A stretch of 64,000 bases of DNA from Otis tarda (GCA_026413225.1 CM048553.1:40464001-40528000), one strand, 5' to 3'. Counted from the stretch's first letter, positions 12,200 to 25,730 are shown. Notes: generated by a model from the sequence alone, not told the origin. Program-made: numbers and translations.

Positions 12200-13740
12200 G
12201 CAGCAAATGAGTTCAGTGACATAACGTACTCAATTACATAATAGATGGGAAAGACAAAGCTTATATTGTTAGTGTATTTTTCTTATAATGAGAAGTCCTG
12301 AGTGCCCTGATTCCCTCACTTCAGTAGAAGATAAAGACCCTTGGCACTTTGCAAGATCATGTCACCACAGAAATTTATTTTTTTTTTAAATCAATAGCTC
12401 CATTTCAATAAATTATTTTAACCCAAATGTTGGATAAAGCTCAGCCTGTTTCTATTTTTTAAAAGTAACTGACAAATAGGTAGTTTAATTTCAATAGAGC
12501 TGAACTGTTTTTTTAAACTATGATTTATTCACATGAATAACAAAGCACGAGAACGGGAGATAAATGACAGCGAGGATTTGTAATGGAGTTTACAACCTTT
12601 CACCCTCCAGGTCTCCGGTTCTTTTCCAGCCCAGGTTGATAAGTCATTAGCAGCTGGTAGCTATTTGTTCCGTGACAAATGGAGTGGTCCTAAGTTTGTT
12701 GTAAATAGGTCCCTACGCAGTCCTTGCTGCTATATGAACTAGCAGCAGCTTCAGAGGACAAAAGAACAAAGAAATACCGAAATACTCTCCATCATCTACA
12801 TGTAGTACCTCAGAATGGATCTGATACATACTGGCGAGGCAGTGTGGTGAGGACGATGTGGTCTGTATTTATGCACGTGTTATGCTTCTTCTATGAATCA
12901 ATAGAGAACATTGGTTTCCTGGTGTCAGTCTGGCATGTATCACTGATAATACACTTAAACTAACTAAAGTAAAAAATAATGGACAGTAGGCTGAAGTGTT
13001 TATTTCTTTATAATAGGATCTAAGGGGGTGAATGCTTTCATTCTACAGGAAAGAGGATGACAGGTATAATTCATTTAAAGCTCCACTTCTTATTTGTAAA
13101 AGCTCCACACAGTAACTGCTATTTCATGAGCTCCAATCACTTAGGGCAAAATTATCCCACCAGCACAGCAGCCAAGGAGTGCTCCAATTGGAGCAGAAGA
13201 GTTAAGAGCCCTGGTATACATCGCTGCTACGCATCTCTCAGCAAGAGTCCTCCGCCGCATTCCTCTCACAAGGTTTCACGCTACCTGTATGAAAGTCACC
13301 GATGAAATACTGCCAGGGGGAACTGGGGCGTGAATTTCACTCCTGTTCCTTCACTGGCAGTCCCTCCCTTTCTGCGGCCTAGCCTGTCTCAGTGCCTTTT
13401 CTCATTCCAGCTGCCCCTAGGACAAGGCATGCCTGAAATGAGAGGTACGGTACACACAGAAAGTCCAGAATAAACTTTGCTTCAGAACTAAAAGTACACA
13501 GTGCAGGAGCATGCTTTGAAGCCATAGTGCATGAGAGAGGAAGATCAAGACTTCTTGCAGGGTTCAAAATTACTTAAGCTGCTTAAGTTGAGCAAAGCCT
13601 AAATCAAAGTGAAGAAATACTGTCTAGAAACCCCTGGGAGAAAAAAAGAAAAAAAAAACCAAAAAAACCCAAAAAACAACGAAACTGTCTCAAAACTATG
13701 GCCTGTATTTTAACTGGAGGTGTTGGACAGCAAGTAACAG

Positions 13741-13812
13741 AGGATATTCACCCTTCTTTTCCTCTCAGGAATTCACAGGATATTCACCCTTCTTTTCCTC
13801 TCTTTCATGATT
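13741..13812. repeat. 36-base period duplication with perfect 26-base core
   Basis: The 26 bases at 13741-13766 recur exactly at 13777-13802, starting AGGATATTCACCC and ending CCTCTC, with a 10-base spacer. Perfect identity in otherwise unique DNA suggests a recent replication-slippage or repair duplication. Confidence 0.9.
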
Positions 13813-15309
13813 ATAATGCTCGTTCCCTTCTACTGCACATGGAAAGACACCTCACTTCAGGTGAGAACACCAGCCTCAGAGGTTGGTTTAAAATATCTCA
13901 GCTGAGCCACTCTAATGTCCTCTGAGCAGTAGGTATGAGCTACTATTAGGAGCTTTCTGCAGCACAAACATTCCCTCCCCTCCCTTCACAGAGGGTAAAA
14001 GCTGAGAGAATCAATTCACTGCGAAATCCTTCAGCTCCTTTGCTAGCTCCAAAATGCTTTTGCAGAGGTGCTGCGTGACGCCCTCCAAGACAGCCTGCAC
14101 CCAAGCACAGCATTTGCCTGTTAGGCTGCATTTACCTCATTACAGAAAAGCTCAGGCTCATTCCGTTGGGAATCAGACCCTGCAAGATGTCGGCTACCTC
14201 CAGTCTCAATGTTCCTCCAAGCTGATGGGCCTTGCTGATTTGTGCCATCAGCTGGCCAGCTGAGAGCCGAGCTGCAGGCCACTCATGTCTGCACAGAGGT
14301 ACCTTTAGCGGTCAGGCAGCAACCATGCTGCCTTTAAACATCTCTTCTTGAGCTGGCCTGCTCTGTTTCGGTACTTGTACCAGTTCAGTGGAGTCTGAAG
14401 GCAGGTCAGCTCCTTAGGAAGCGTAAACAGCAAAGAGACCAACGTATCCTCCACAACCTGGGTCTGAATGTTACCTCCAGTTTTTTTTGCCCTTTAGGAT
14501 ACAAAACCACCAAAACCATCTCCCCCCATTATTGCATCTTATTTGTGTTCTTACAATAAGCTTACTACAATAAGCATACAATCAAAGTAGCCAAAGAGAA
14601 ACTAAAACAAGACATTTTCTCTAATTTCTTTGCATTTCAACTGTGGAACAAATTCAAGGGAGGAAGGAAAAATCACTGGTGGTCTCTTCTGGAAAGCTTT
14701 CACAGCCCAAATTCACACGCTTTGTGCTAAATTCTGCTTTCATTTAAACACATACAACATTAAAAAACTGCAAAAAGAAGTAGAGTTCTAAGTAAGGGAC
14801 AAAAAAAAAATTTTATTCTCAGAGTGGGATATTGTCACTGTCAGTGAAAGCAAGAATTAGTTTCGTAATTGCAACCCCAAATGGCTGGTGTTTTAACTCA
14901 AGCACTGAGGACTCTGCTGAACAAAACTGTGGGGAAGCACAGTCAGAAGCAGCAAACGCTTGTGTGCGTCTGGAGATTTGAGTAGGCCCAGTCTGGGCAC
15001 GCAGGATCATGCAGAATGAATGAGCAAATTAGCCCATGATGTCAGCCCACAGTACAAACTCCCAATCATCAGCAAGCCAGCACAGGCTAACCAGCATTTA
15101 GCTTTGCTACAGATGCAGGTCAACTGCAAAATTATCATATTTTTATGCATGGTTCACCTATAAAAACAAAATCCCCAAACCCTCGTGATTCAGAAATAGC
15201 ATAAACGTAACATGAAAAAAAGTACTTTCTGCTAAAACAGTTACCCCACTCCCTTGTTTCCAATAATAGAAGTAGCTTCTACTCCCTGAAATTCTCTTTC
15301 CCAGCAACC

Positions 15310-15312
<3 letters not shown>

Positions 15313-15341
<29 letters not shown>
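15313..15341. repeat. Poly-T tract (29 T)
   Basis: This uninterrupted T29 is the longest homopolymer I found in the window. On minus it is poly-A, but no recognisable retroposed body lies next to it, so it is called only as a homopolymer. Confidence 0.9.
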
Positions 15342-15344
<3 letters not shown>

Positions 15345-17992
15345 ACTAGCATCTCCACCTTGATTTCTTCTGCCCTTCCTCGCCTTGACAACTCACTTTT
15401 GGTAAAGTGTTTGCCATAAAGAGCAGATTTTCAAAATGCAGACTACCCCACAAGACATTACCTTCTTGGAATATACAAAAAGCAAACAGAGAGACACACC
15501 TCCCAAAAGTACAGCACATAACCTACATTTTTCCAGAGCTGGGAAAGCTACAGGTTACTCCCCATGCATGACTTGGTCAAGAGCCAGAAGGCCACTCTTT
15601 GTGAACTAGCCGTGCTATCTATGCTTTCCACTGATTTTTATCTATCCACTGATTTACACAATGACTCCATAGTAAGAATTAAAACCACTTGCAGGCATGT
15701 CTGCTGCAGAGACCAATTAATATTTAATATTAATGCACCAGTTAATTCTCTAGGATTCCTGGAAAACTCTATTCCAGTCTTGAACTCCCCCAAAGGAGGC
15801 AACTAATATTAGATTTATACCAAGACTCTTACCAGTTGGCTTTGATGAATTTCAATTAGTGAGGCTGACCACAAACCTTTTCTTGCAAACACAGAAACAT
15901 ATTCAGGGACTCTTTGCTGGCTGAAATGTAATAGTAGTCAACAAAATACACTAGTGACACAATATTTAAAGTTTATGCATCAGGTGTAGTAGGTTAAGAG
16001 ATCTCATACACTTGAAAAGTTTCCAGGTTTTCCTAAAATAAATTTTATCTACTGTACAGAGACAGCTATTAAGATAAAAATGTATTGTGCAAATATTTGT
16101 TTCTGAAAATAAAGTGGGAGAAAAAAATCCAAATCACACTTGACCTACTAATTCACCAAAACCACTCCAAAACTAAAAGACTCTTGAAGGTAAACTAGGG
16201 CTAGAACTTATACAGAATTTGGAAATTTACACATTGCAGATATTTAATTCCTATTAGTACTACAGTAACCGCAGTGCAGAAATAAAAACAGCAAACAAGC
16301 CACAGTGCTGTAATGCTCCTAAAGTAACTGAAAAGTGTTTCCAAGTGCACATATTTTGTGCCTCAAATAAAATACACTAAGTACATTGGCTAGAAATTTG
16401 GTTTGTTTTTATTTTGAAGCCATCTGGAGTCATTTAAGACACTACACAATAATACAGATTTTGTGATTCATCACTAATCTCTTGAGGTTACACTAAAGGA
16501 TAAGAAGGGAAGGAGTAAGTTACATTTGTATATTTTAACTAGCCATAGAGGCTAATCTTTGGTTTTGCACGTTCTCCACTGGCTGAAACTACCAAATGTG
16601 TTTTTTACCCTTGTCTCAGAAGTGTCACTTCTGGAAATCTGTAATATTTGTCACCATGAATACCATTTAACTGCAGCAGTACCCAAAGGAACTCTGTATC
16701 ACCAGACGTGAATACAACTGGAAGAACTTAATTAATCTTCCTGTCACTTCCATGATGCTTTTCATTAGTTTAGCTCCTATCTGATCAACTACTCCATTTT
16801 CTATTGGAAATGGCTAACCAGAACCTCCTATAAAAGCATTTTCAAGAGGTAAACAAAGACTCACCTTTGATTCTGAGAGCCTTTACAAATCTTTGCCAGG
16901 CAGACTTTATCAGCTCAATAACAGTACCCGCAGCACTGTTTTTTTTAAGCAACAGCAATTTTCTACATACGAGGCTTAAGAAATATAAATAGCAACAATA
17001 TACGGTTTTGTAAGCTTAAAGCTAGTACTTCTAGTATTTTATAATTTGAACACAGATGACGTGGCTATTGAAAGGTCATTTTTCTGAATTTCCTTCCCAT
17101 GGATATGGATCGTTATTACACAAACAGAACGCTGCCAACATAAAACCAAATTGACATTTTAGGCTGTGTTGCTGCTTATTGTTTCACTAAATGCCCTCTC
17201 CTGTCATCTTTTGCTCCTAAGCATGTGACAAGATTTAAGATAACGAATGTGAATTATTAATACACAACCAGTGCATAAGCTTATTTGACTATGTATATTG
17301 ATAACAATTTTAAAGAGAGAGTTGGTCTTAAAAGCAAAGGATAAAACAAGAAGCTTGTCTAAATCCATGTCAAAGATATTTTTTCACAAACACATAAAAT
17401 GTATTATTTTTTTCAGACAAAGAATGAAAACTGGAACTGGTAGTAACATCAGCTCCAACATGCAGAGTCCTTCCTTTCTCCCTCTTTCTCTTGGAATTTT
17501 ATTTCTGTACTGCATTCAGTAAAATTCAGTAAAAATATGTGCAGTTTGAGTATATAATATGTAGAAAATCCATCACTACCTTGGTGAAATGAAAAAATCA
17601 GTCAATGTTTCACTTTTTTTTGTCCATCTTTCCAACATTTTCTACAGTTTTGCAACATACTTTTAAGATTCATCACTGAATCCAGGCTCAGTATTCTCAC
17701 AACTTATAAATTTAAATGTATAAATCCAGATGTTACACTGAGAAATTCTGTACAGCTTTCACACTCTAGATTCCTTTTTTTTTTTTTTCCACTCTGATTT
17801 ACAGGATGCAATCTGTAAGTCTGATCTGCATTTTGCATTTCTCATTGTACCATCATGAATTTGTTAAATTTGATATGTAGAGGATCTGTCAATTAACCCC
17901 TTCTCAATCACATGTGTATATGCCTTAAGCTGTTTAGTGCATTTGTTTAAAAAAAAAAACAGTGGCCAAAACCATGCACGTCTATTATTTCT

Positions 17993-18052
17993 AAAATAAT
18001 AATAATCAATAATAATATAAAATAAATAAATAAAATAAAATAATCAATCAAA
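17993..18052. repeat. AAT/AAAT/AAAAT microsatellite
   Basis: The stretch is built of AAT, then AAAT, then AAAAT units with TCAA interruptions at both ends. It lies about 100 bases left of the T/G quadruplex tract. Confidence 0.8.
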
Positions 18053-18151
18053 TGACAAGTCTCAAGTAACAAAATGAGATATTACATAGTGAAATGGCCT
18101 GTTTATACTGCCTGTTTATTTGGCAATCCAGTACTCCCCTGTGGTTTCACA

Positions 18152-18357
18152 TGGGGTTTGGGGTTTTTTTTTGTTTGTTTTGGGGTTTTTTGTTTTTTCT
18201 TTTTTTTTTTTTGTTGTTGTTGTTTGGGTTTTTTTGGGGGGCGGGGTGGGGAGGCGGGGGAGGGGGTACCGGGAGGTGTTTGGTTGGTTGGTTATTGTTT
18301 GGATTTTTTTGTTTTGTTTTGTTTTAATTTTGGTTTGGTTTTTGGTTTGTTTGTTTC
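18152..18357 (+). repeat. T/G-rich tract with potential G-quadruplex core
   Basis: The plus strand is nearly pure T and G for about 200 bases. Its centre, 18236-18273, has G runs of 6, 4, 4, 5, 5 and 3 separated by one to five bases, which meets the usual pattern for intramolecular quadruplex formation. Long T runs and TTG, GTTT and GGTT units flank it. Overlapping frames on both strands (for example 125 codons on plus at 18074-18451) are low-complexity artefacts rich in Phe, Gly and Val, or in Lys, Thr and Pro on minus. Confidence 0.85.
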
Positions 18358-18625
18358 CTTCAAGAAGGGGCATCCAAGAAATGGGGATCTCCTCAACAAA
18401 TCTTTTAGGACTTTTGTGCAAAAGTTATCCAGGTCTATTGGTTTTAGATAGTCTTTAGTCCAAGTAGCTGCTACTTGAAATCTTCCTTTCTTTCTTCCAG
18501 GCATTTTGGAAATTACCTCAGCACACTCATGACATGAGGACAGAATCAAGCATTTTTCAAAATACAGAATAAAAATATTTAACACTTATGGCTCTTTCAA
18601 ATCACTCGTAACAATCTTACTATCT

Positions 18626-18637
18626 CCATCTAGTGGC
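18626..18637 (-). promoter_or_regulatory. CTCF-like core motif
   Basis: On minus the sequence reads GCCACTAGATGG, matching the core of the vertebrate CTCF consensus. Flanking bases match only partly (GAGATAG follows). A 12-base match in 64 kb can arise by chance, so this is a candidate only. Confidence 0.3.
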
Positions 18638-20270
18638 TTATACTACTAGGATTTTTGTTCTTAATACACTAAAAACTTTTTTTTGTCCTTTGGCTTGCCA
18701 ACCACAGATTTTTCTTTTCCTGTTTTTGGCTTTCCCTACAAATTGTTTTTCTTCTTACTTCTAATTTATATTGATTAGTATCAACTTCCTCTTTTATCTT
18801 TTTTTTTTTCCAAGTTACTCCTTAATTTCTAGTGGCTGTCCTTACTGTGTGGCTGAACCAGAATGGACTTTTAGCCAAGTTTTTCCATTTTCTGAACATG
18901 AAATGACTTTTTTTTAGTCACATGGTGACTTTTAGTTATTTAAGGAAGTGTCAGTTTTCTTTCCAAGCCCTTCTATCTTTTTCTTCCCCAACAGTTCTGC
19001 TCCTAATTTTTCTTTAAGAAATAAAACATCTTGAAACACAAAATATGTAAAAAAAAAAAAAAAATCTCTATTCTGTTTGCTTTGATTATATAGATTATAT
19101 AGAATACAATCAAATAAATTTCCACACTCTTAAGTCACTAAATGGAAAAATTCAAGATATGGGCATGAAACAACACTCCTTCATTTTCTTGATGCTGTAT
19201 AGAACTGTTCAAAAATGAAAAGAAAAAAAAAAAAAGGAGCAGTGCAGTATGATTTTATATTTCCCAATTATTATGACGGCACTGAGCTGTGATTTCAATA
19301 CATAACTGCAAAAGGAAAATGCCAGCAGATGCAGTCGCAATGTGACTGGGTGCAGAGCAGCTTGTTTTTTATACTGGGTCAATTGATGGGAGCAAGGGTG
19401 CACATAGACCTGCAGCCAGGAAGGGACACAAACTCTGCCAACTTCAGAGCAGTACAACTTCTCTCCTGCTTTGCAGAGCTCAGATACTTTGCAGCGGCAC
19501 CTGAAGAGTTTGCAAGGTACCAGCACCGCATTTGGAACTAAGAACAAGCAGGAGCTTAAGGCATACCCAGCTTTGACTACCTCATCTCAACTAAACCAGC
19601 CAGTCGTACAAGTGCCTTTTGGGGCAACTCATCCCATGGTAAACTGTTATCTGAGAGGAAGAAGACCAGTCCCTGTCTGCAGGTACTTCTCTGACTCCAG
19701 TGACTCTCAGAGGGATACCAACATTTAACTTAGGTTAGACAATAAACTTTTAGCCAGTTACAGTTTGGCAGGTGAAATTTCATTTCCCATGACTATAAGC
19801 CAGTTTAACTAATGTCATAGAAGACATACATGATGTGTTTGAATTTGTCCTTAATATCCAAGAAAAAATTATTTTGGCCAACACGTTGCCATCAAAGGAA
19901 ATGCTAGTCAAAAGTGAGTAAGCTGCAACCTATCAGAAAGTGCCATGCAAAAAGGGAAGCAGGACAAAATAGCAGCAGGCAAGGCACTAATTTGAATGTA
20001 TGAAAAGATGCAAGTTACGGCATAGTGTTCAACTTTTTACGAGACAGTTTTGAAAAATTTATACTGTTTTTATTCACACCAGCACTGAATTTGTTTTGCA
20101 CATGCACGCCTAAGCATTTTGCAGTTCCACACATGCAAACTTCACAATAGAGTGTAAGAAAGAAACTGTCATGAAGTGAAAATATCAATGATACTTGTTT
20201 TTTTCCATAGTAGATCTCACTGTAGGTGGGATTTGTCTTACAGACTGACACTTAAGGTTTTACTTGTCTA

Positions 20271-20500
20271 TATGGGTGCCTACCTGCGAGCTGGATGTCT
20301 AATTTCCCATCGCAGTCAATGGAGATTACATTCATACAGTCAAGAGTCAGAAGAGTTATTCCATCTGGAAGTAGACACCAACTTTGGTTGGCCAAGTAGC
20401 TCTCTAAGGTTCATTAACTATATTAACTAGAATTTCACTGATCAAAAGGGGAGCTTAGACACCTAATTCACTTGTAGACACCTATACACATGCATCTAGC
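20271..20500. repeat. Possible ancient amniote interspersed repeat relic
   Basis: Two parts recall a family common in bird and reptile genomes: CAGTCAATGGAGATTACA at about 20314-20331 and GGGAGCTTAGACACCTAA near 20449-20466. Known copies carry similar CAATGGGAGTTA and TTAGGCACCTAA motifs. The match is from memory and heavily diverged. A 28-base echo lies at 21671-21698. Confidence 0.3.
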
Positions 20501-21670
20501 TTTACATATTCCAAGAAATGCGAGCTGAATCCCAGCCAAGGCTTCCAAATCTCTTAAACGGTCTGGGACCCCTGCAGATCACTCATACCTATTGAAATCC
20601 GGCTCCACTTGGGATCATCACAGCAACTACCAACTGTGCTCAGCAACACTAAGCAGCAATTTAGAACAGAACGTGAAGAACACCTGCAAGTGAAACCAGC
20701 ATGAAATTTTTACAAGAAAAATTGAATTATCTCCTAAGGAATTAACAATAACATTAGCTTCCTCAGTGCTTGAGAAAATTTCCTGGGATCTTAAATGATC
20801 ACACAGTGCCTCAATATTTCCTCCTATGCAAATAAGTAAAGATCAAAAATGTCTGTCTTTCTGTACAGAGGAAAGCACCATTCCTGAATGGCCAAGCTGG
20901 CATCCTACAATAACCATGTTCCACTGAAACCCCTGTGGATTAATTTATGCTATTCATGTTTACCTTCAAGAAAAAAAATAAGAGCATGTCACAAAGTGGC
21001 TGTTAGATGATATAGTCATTTAGTGTTAATAGTGAAAAGAAAAAATGTTAAAATCACCCAGAAACAAAAAAATTATTTTTTAAAATTTCAAATGCTCCAG
21101 CACTCTTCTCCCAGAAGAAGGTGGGAGTTGGGGAGGATGGAAGTTAATGCTTTCTAGCACTGCCAATAGTGGCCAAATACATTCCTACATGGTTTGTAGT
21201 AATTAGCAGTAAAAGGAGAGTTTTCATCTCTGTTCCCACCTTTTGACCTTATTGACAGAGCCTCCTGCCATTCTTATTCGGAACGACATGTACAGCAAAG
21301 AACTCCTGTCTGTATCTGTTCCTGACTTTCTTGTTACATCTTTTTCCTATACAGGTTCCTTTTGATCTGCCATAGCTCTGAATTTAATTATAAGTTTTGA
21401 AAACACCCTGCCATAATAGCAGCCTGTAAGTAATTCTGTCTGTTTCCCAGAGCTGAAGAAAAAGACTGTATCCCAAAGCCAAGCTCACTCTTCAAGATGC
21501 ACTTTTCAGATGCCATCCCAATACAAATACTTTGCAATTTTATTTATGGCAAAATAATTAGAAAATTAATAATTTTGAAACGTGATTGCACTGCTGCTAT
21601 GTTTAGATAACTCAGTGACTTGACTTTTAGTCAGTTTGCCATTCAGTAGCTCTAAAAATAAGCCTAGTTA

Positions 21671-21698
21671 TTCTAGGTGCCTAAACATGGATGTGGAG
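21671..21698. repeat. Short relic similar to the 20.3 kb repeat
   Basis: TCTAGGTGCCTAAACATGG resembles the GGTGCCTAAATATGG module of the same inferred amniote repeat family. It is very short, so the call is tentative. Confidence 0.25.
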
Positions 21699-23424
21699 AC
21701 AGAAAACACTGAGCTAAGTCCTTATGTCACAGAATTTTTTTCTTCTCTGCACTATATAGATGAACAGCATACCATAGATGAAGGTGTACATTAAAGCTTA
21801 ACTTCATATTCCTATAAATCATTAAAAATTGAAAAAAAAATCAGCTAGGTTTGAAAGCCTCAGTCATATCTCTCTAGACATGAGACAACTCTTCCAAGCA
21901 TACTGATTGCCTGTGAATTTATCTGGGACAGGAGGACTGTGTTATGCCAACATCACCTCAGTGTGTTAGAGGAGAAAGAGCTGGCGGAAGAGCTGTAGGG
22001 GGTCTCTGTCTGCCCACCTTTGAGGTATGGTCTGCAGAGAGCAGAACAGAAGATGAGTTTTTCATGAAGATGCATGATGGTATGCTGGACTGCTATGCTC
22101 ACTTTATTTGCAGACCTTCTGCTGCCTCTGTATGTGGAAAAAAAAAAAAAAGATTGTCATTTCATGAACGTTTGTTCTGACTGCTCTGACAGAGCTGACT
22201 GCAATGTGGAAGTGACTTCTAACTTATCTGTGGGTTGCAGTGATTTGGCAGTTTAGTTCCATGCAATAGAAACTGCGTCACTGACAGAGAAGCTTTAACG
22301 GAAAATAGCGTAAGAAATAGGAGGCCTCAGTAAAACCATTTAACTCAAAAGTCTGCAATGCCTATTTTATCCCACTAACGATAATTTTTCATGTTCTATA
22401 AGGTGTTGATACTTTTAATATTGATACTCTTTTCATTACTTATCTACCACTTCCTTCCTTGACCACTGTCCACCAGAGCATTTAATCAAGTAATTATTTT
22501 TACCAAGATTAACTGTCTATACATTAACATCCACCAAGCCATGTTTCATCTTCATTTACATCTTTTAAAACCAATGACTTCAAGAACAAATTCAGGAAGC
22601 ACCACACACAAGTACTGCAATGCTGCATAAAGCCTGTACATACACTCATATACACGTATTTATATTCATCCACCTGCACACACATACACATGCAGTGTAA
22701 CATGACAATGCTAGATGCTTTCTCAAATGTATAATCACCTTGCTGCACACATAAATAGCTGCACTAGGAACCCTGTTTCCCCTTTTTCTTTCTCATTCCT
22801 GTTCAATGAGGTAATTTTTTTTTCATCATTGGATATAAGGCAAATCAAATTTTAGAATTAGGATTGATAAAATTTGCAGACTATTGTATTATTTTTTACT
22901 TTCTATATACCACACCCCAGAGATATTTGAGTAGAATGAGGAAGAGGTTAAATTATAACGGTCAAAATTTTAGCAGGTTACAGTATGATTAGTGTTAGGA
23001 ATTGTCCTTAGTAAAGTCCTGCTTGTTGCTACTGTGCATAAAAATTTGTCGTGACTGGTAAGTGCTTTAATAAGCTTGTGGTATTATCAACTTCTATCTG
23101 ATGCTAAGAATGTTTAGAGCTACAAATAAAGACTCCACTAGGACAAACCAAAAAATATAGTCTACAAGATAGCTCTGGTGTCAATAGGTCACCAAGAATA
23201 GGGAAAACCAAATGGAAATTACTTGGTCTGAATCAAGACAAACAATGAATTGAAACAGTCCCCAACACCCAAGTAATCTACTTACAAGACTACTGCTGTG
23301 GGTTTTTGTTGGGTCTTTTTTTTTTTTTTTGGCATAAAAATGCAAGCACACTGTTAAAATACAATTCCTAACTGAGAAACTTCACCATAAAATTGGTGGA
23401 TAGATTACTGATAACTGTCATTTT

Positions 23425-23447
23425 AAAAATAAATAAATAAATAAAAT
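23425..23447. repeat. AAAT microsatellite
   Basis: About four to five AAAT units occur in an A-rich context. A TA dinucleotide run follows at 23523-23538, then a strongly AT-rich stretch to about 23605. Confidence 0.8.
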
Positions 23448-23522
23448 TGAGTGCATGAGGTGAGGCATTCTGAGGCACCAGGCTGGGCAGAGTGGAGGAA
23501 GGCAAAATACTTTGTTATTTTT

Positions 23523-23538
23523 TTATATATATATATAT
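23523..23538. repeat. TA dinucleotide run
   Basis: About eight TA units are followed by TTTAAAAAAAAATTT, making a short easily melted AT region. Confidence 0.8.
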
Positions 23539-24657
23539 TTAAAAAAAAATTTACTTTTAATTTGAGTTAGAGAATTTTTAATTTTTAAAAAAAAGAAAAA
23601 TAAAGACATTCAGATAAGTTTAAAGCAACAACTATCACAAAAGGGCACAGTTTAGAGGCTGATAGGTAGCATTTTAAGAAGAGTATTCTCAGGGTTTCTT
23701 TAGAAGAAAGTTACATAAAGTACTACCTAGCATTATGCAAATAGCAAACTTAAAGAAACAGATTGTTCTTTACGTATTATGTGACTACGTAATCTGATTT
23801 TTCCAGTTGACAAGCAGATGAACCAGTGGTTTGGTCCTGCTGTTGCACATACTATATGTTTCATAATTTTTCTGGTACAGTGCTTTGACCTTTTGTAAAG
23901 AGTAATTTAAACTTTTCATAGAATATTTTCTAAGGGAAGGTCAGATCTGAGAGGCTACTAATGGATTAGCCTTTGATCTATTTTCCTTGATTTATGTGCA
24001 TTCAAGCCTGCTAGAAGATTTTGTAAAATGACAAATGCAAGAGTGACTGACTGAAAAAGAAATATCTATTATTTTGAAAGGAGACACCTCAGGAGGTGCA
24101 ACAATTTTTTACCTAAAAATTACAAAATATTTAATTTATGGAACATTAAGAAAGGCAAATGTTAAGGACCACCACTATACATATGTACATATTTTTAAAC
24201 ATATCAAAGATACCAAATTGTGAGATAATGAGAGCATATTACATGAGTCATCAAAGCATGTCATTCCAAGGGAGGCATAATTAGTCACTTCTGATGACTG
24301 GCTAAATGCTATAAATACCACTTCACTGTCAATCAGGGGTCATGCCATAAAGTTGTTAAGGAACAAATAAATCCTTTCAAGAAGGGTAGTTAGACTATAA
24401 TGCTTTTCCAGTAGGAAGCATCACGATTCAAATAGTTATCTCCCTTTTTAATCCTACTTAAAGACCCTTTCAACTCAGCAAGCTAAATGACCCTCACTCA
24501 TCAACAGCAAACATTGGCACTTTTTGAGATGTCCCCCCTCCAGTGCCAAGATAGCTTCACAGGATTAATCTTTCTGTACCCTGACTGATGAAGTCCTAAT
24601 TTACCAGACGTGAGGGACTCATAGTATGAAAGAATCAAAGGATATTAACACTTATGA

Positions 24658-24697
24658 TATAATATTAATATTTTGCATAATAATATAATATTAATAT
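24658..24697. repeat. 14-base AT direct repeat
   Basis: TATAATATTAATAT occurs at 24658-24671 and again exactly at 24684-24697. Each copy contains the palindrome ATATTAATAT, so the region could also fold back on itself. Confidence 0.85.
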
Positions 24698-24740
24698 CTG
24701 TTGCATTTTCAACTAGCCGATCTTATAAGATGAGAAATAG

Positions 24741-24832
24741 CATCTCCCTATTTTGCAGATGAAATGTGGGTTCAAAATCTAAATAAAGAGATTACTTAGA
24801 AAAAAGCTGAACCCCCGGAGCTCCTGACTCTA
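24741..24832 (-). repeat. Probable MIR-like SINE relic
   Basis: The plus strand shows CATCTCCCTATTTTGCAGATG followed about 60 bases later by GAACCCCCGGAGCTCCTGACTC. This resembles the reverse complement of MIR-type SINEs, which typically has a CCCATTTTACAGATG module and then GAACCCAGGAGTCCTGACTC. The middle part is diverged. Confidence 0.4.
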
Positions 24833-25653
24833 AGGCAGCATTCAGATCCCACTATCCCCCATCATATAAACAATAAAATTGTAAGACAGCAGTGTACATA
24901 AAACCTGTACTCATCTCTCATACTGTCGAAAGAATAAAAACAAAATGGCTTACTATGTTATAAGAAAGTACTGATTCACCTTGTCCTTGTACTGTGTTCA
25001 CTTATATATCTAGGTTTGTTTTTTTTTTTTCACAAGACAAAAAAGGGTCATTTTCTCCTGGTATAGCTTCAGCGAGACCATGAAAGCTACACTGGAGTGA
25101 ACTTGACCCAAATTGTGTCAGGGGGACGTTGTGCTTTCTAATAATGGAAAAGGTCTTCTGTTCATTATGTCACTATTGAGTAGTTTTAAAAAAAATGCTT
25201 GCAAACATTTGTTGTCAGCTTTCAAATGTAATTTCATAATACTCTTGTGGCCTTCAAACATGCTACATTTTCATCCTTATCACACATTAAATCACATTGC
25301 CAATAATGTCTTTGGGACAAATTTAAATTCTTCAGGCTTGAATTTAATTACATTATGTAAACTAGAAAATGTCTTCAGTGTGCTTTGAGGGAATAGCTTA
25401 TCTTGGCAATTGTTAAATTCTGTTTTGTTTAAAATATTTGCATTTTGATAACTTCATTCTGCTGCATACAGCATTTATTGATCTTTCCCAGGAATCCATT
25501 TTCAATATAGTGCACTGTATTTATTTTCTGTAAAGCCTCAACTGGAGAATATTCTTACACAGCATTTAAGGAAAAAATAAATTATCAGGTTTTTGAAAGC
25601 ATCAATACTTTGTTTTATAGCAATTATAAGACAAGGTAATGCATACCTATGTT

Positions 25654-25730
25654 GCTGGTTTGGTTGGTGGGTTTTTTGGGTTTTTTTTTGTTTGTTTGTT
25701 TTTTGGTTTTGTTTTTTATTTTTTGTGGAC
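25654..25730. repeat. T/G-rich low-complexity tract
   Basis: GGTTTGGTTGGTGGG at the left grades into T runs broken by GTTT units. It resembles the 18.2 kb tract in composition, but the G runs are shorter and a stable quadruplex is unlikely. Confidence 0.8.

Larger units (their letters stand above)
12200..18150. other. Unique non-coding sequence with simple tracts
   Basis: No gene is supported. Slightly GC-richer patches at about 13100-13420 and 14000-14460 contain short open frames without recognisable domains. At 14165-14215, GACCCTGCAAGATGT followed by CCAGTCTCAATG vaguely resembles a widespread amniote repeat pattern, too decayed to call. Poly-T at 15313-15341 and an AT microsatellite at 17993-18052 are listed separately. 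Confidence 0.55.

Noticed and set aside
18074..18585. Several long frames on both strands across the T/G tract
   Set aside because: They translate low-complexity DNA into Phe/Gly/Val or Lys/Thr/Pro runs, an artefact of composition.
19209..19728. Overlapping frames of 70-112 codons
   Set aside because: No known motif, frames on both strands of similar length, and no codon pattern favouring one strand.
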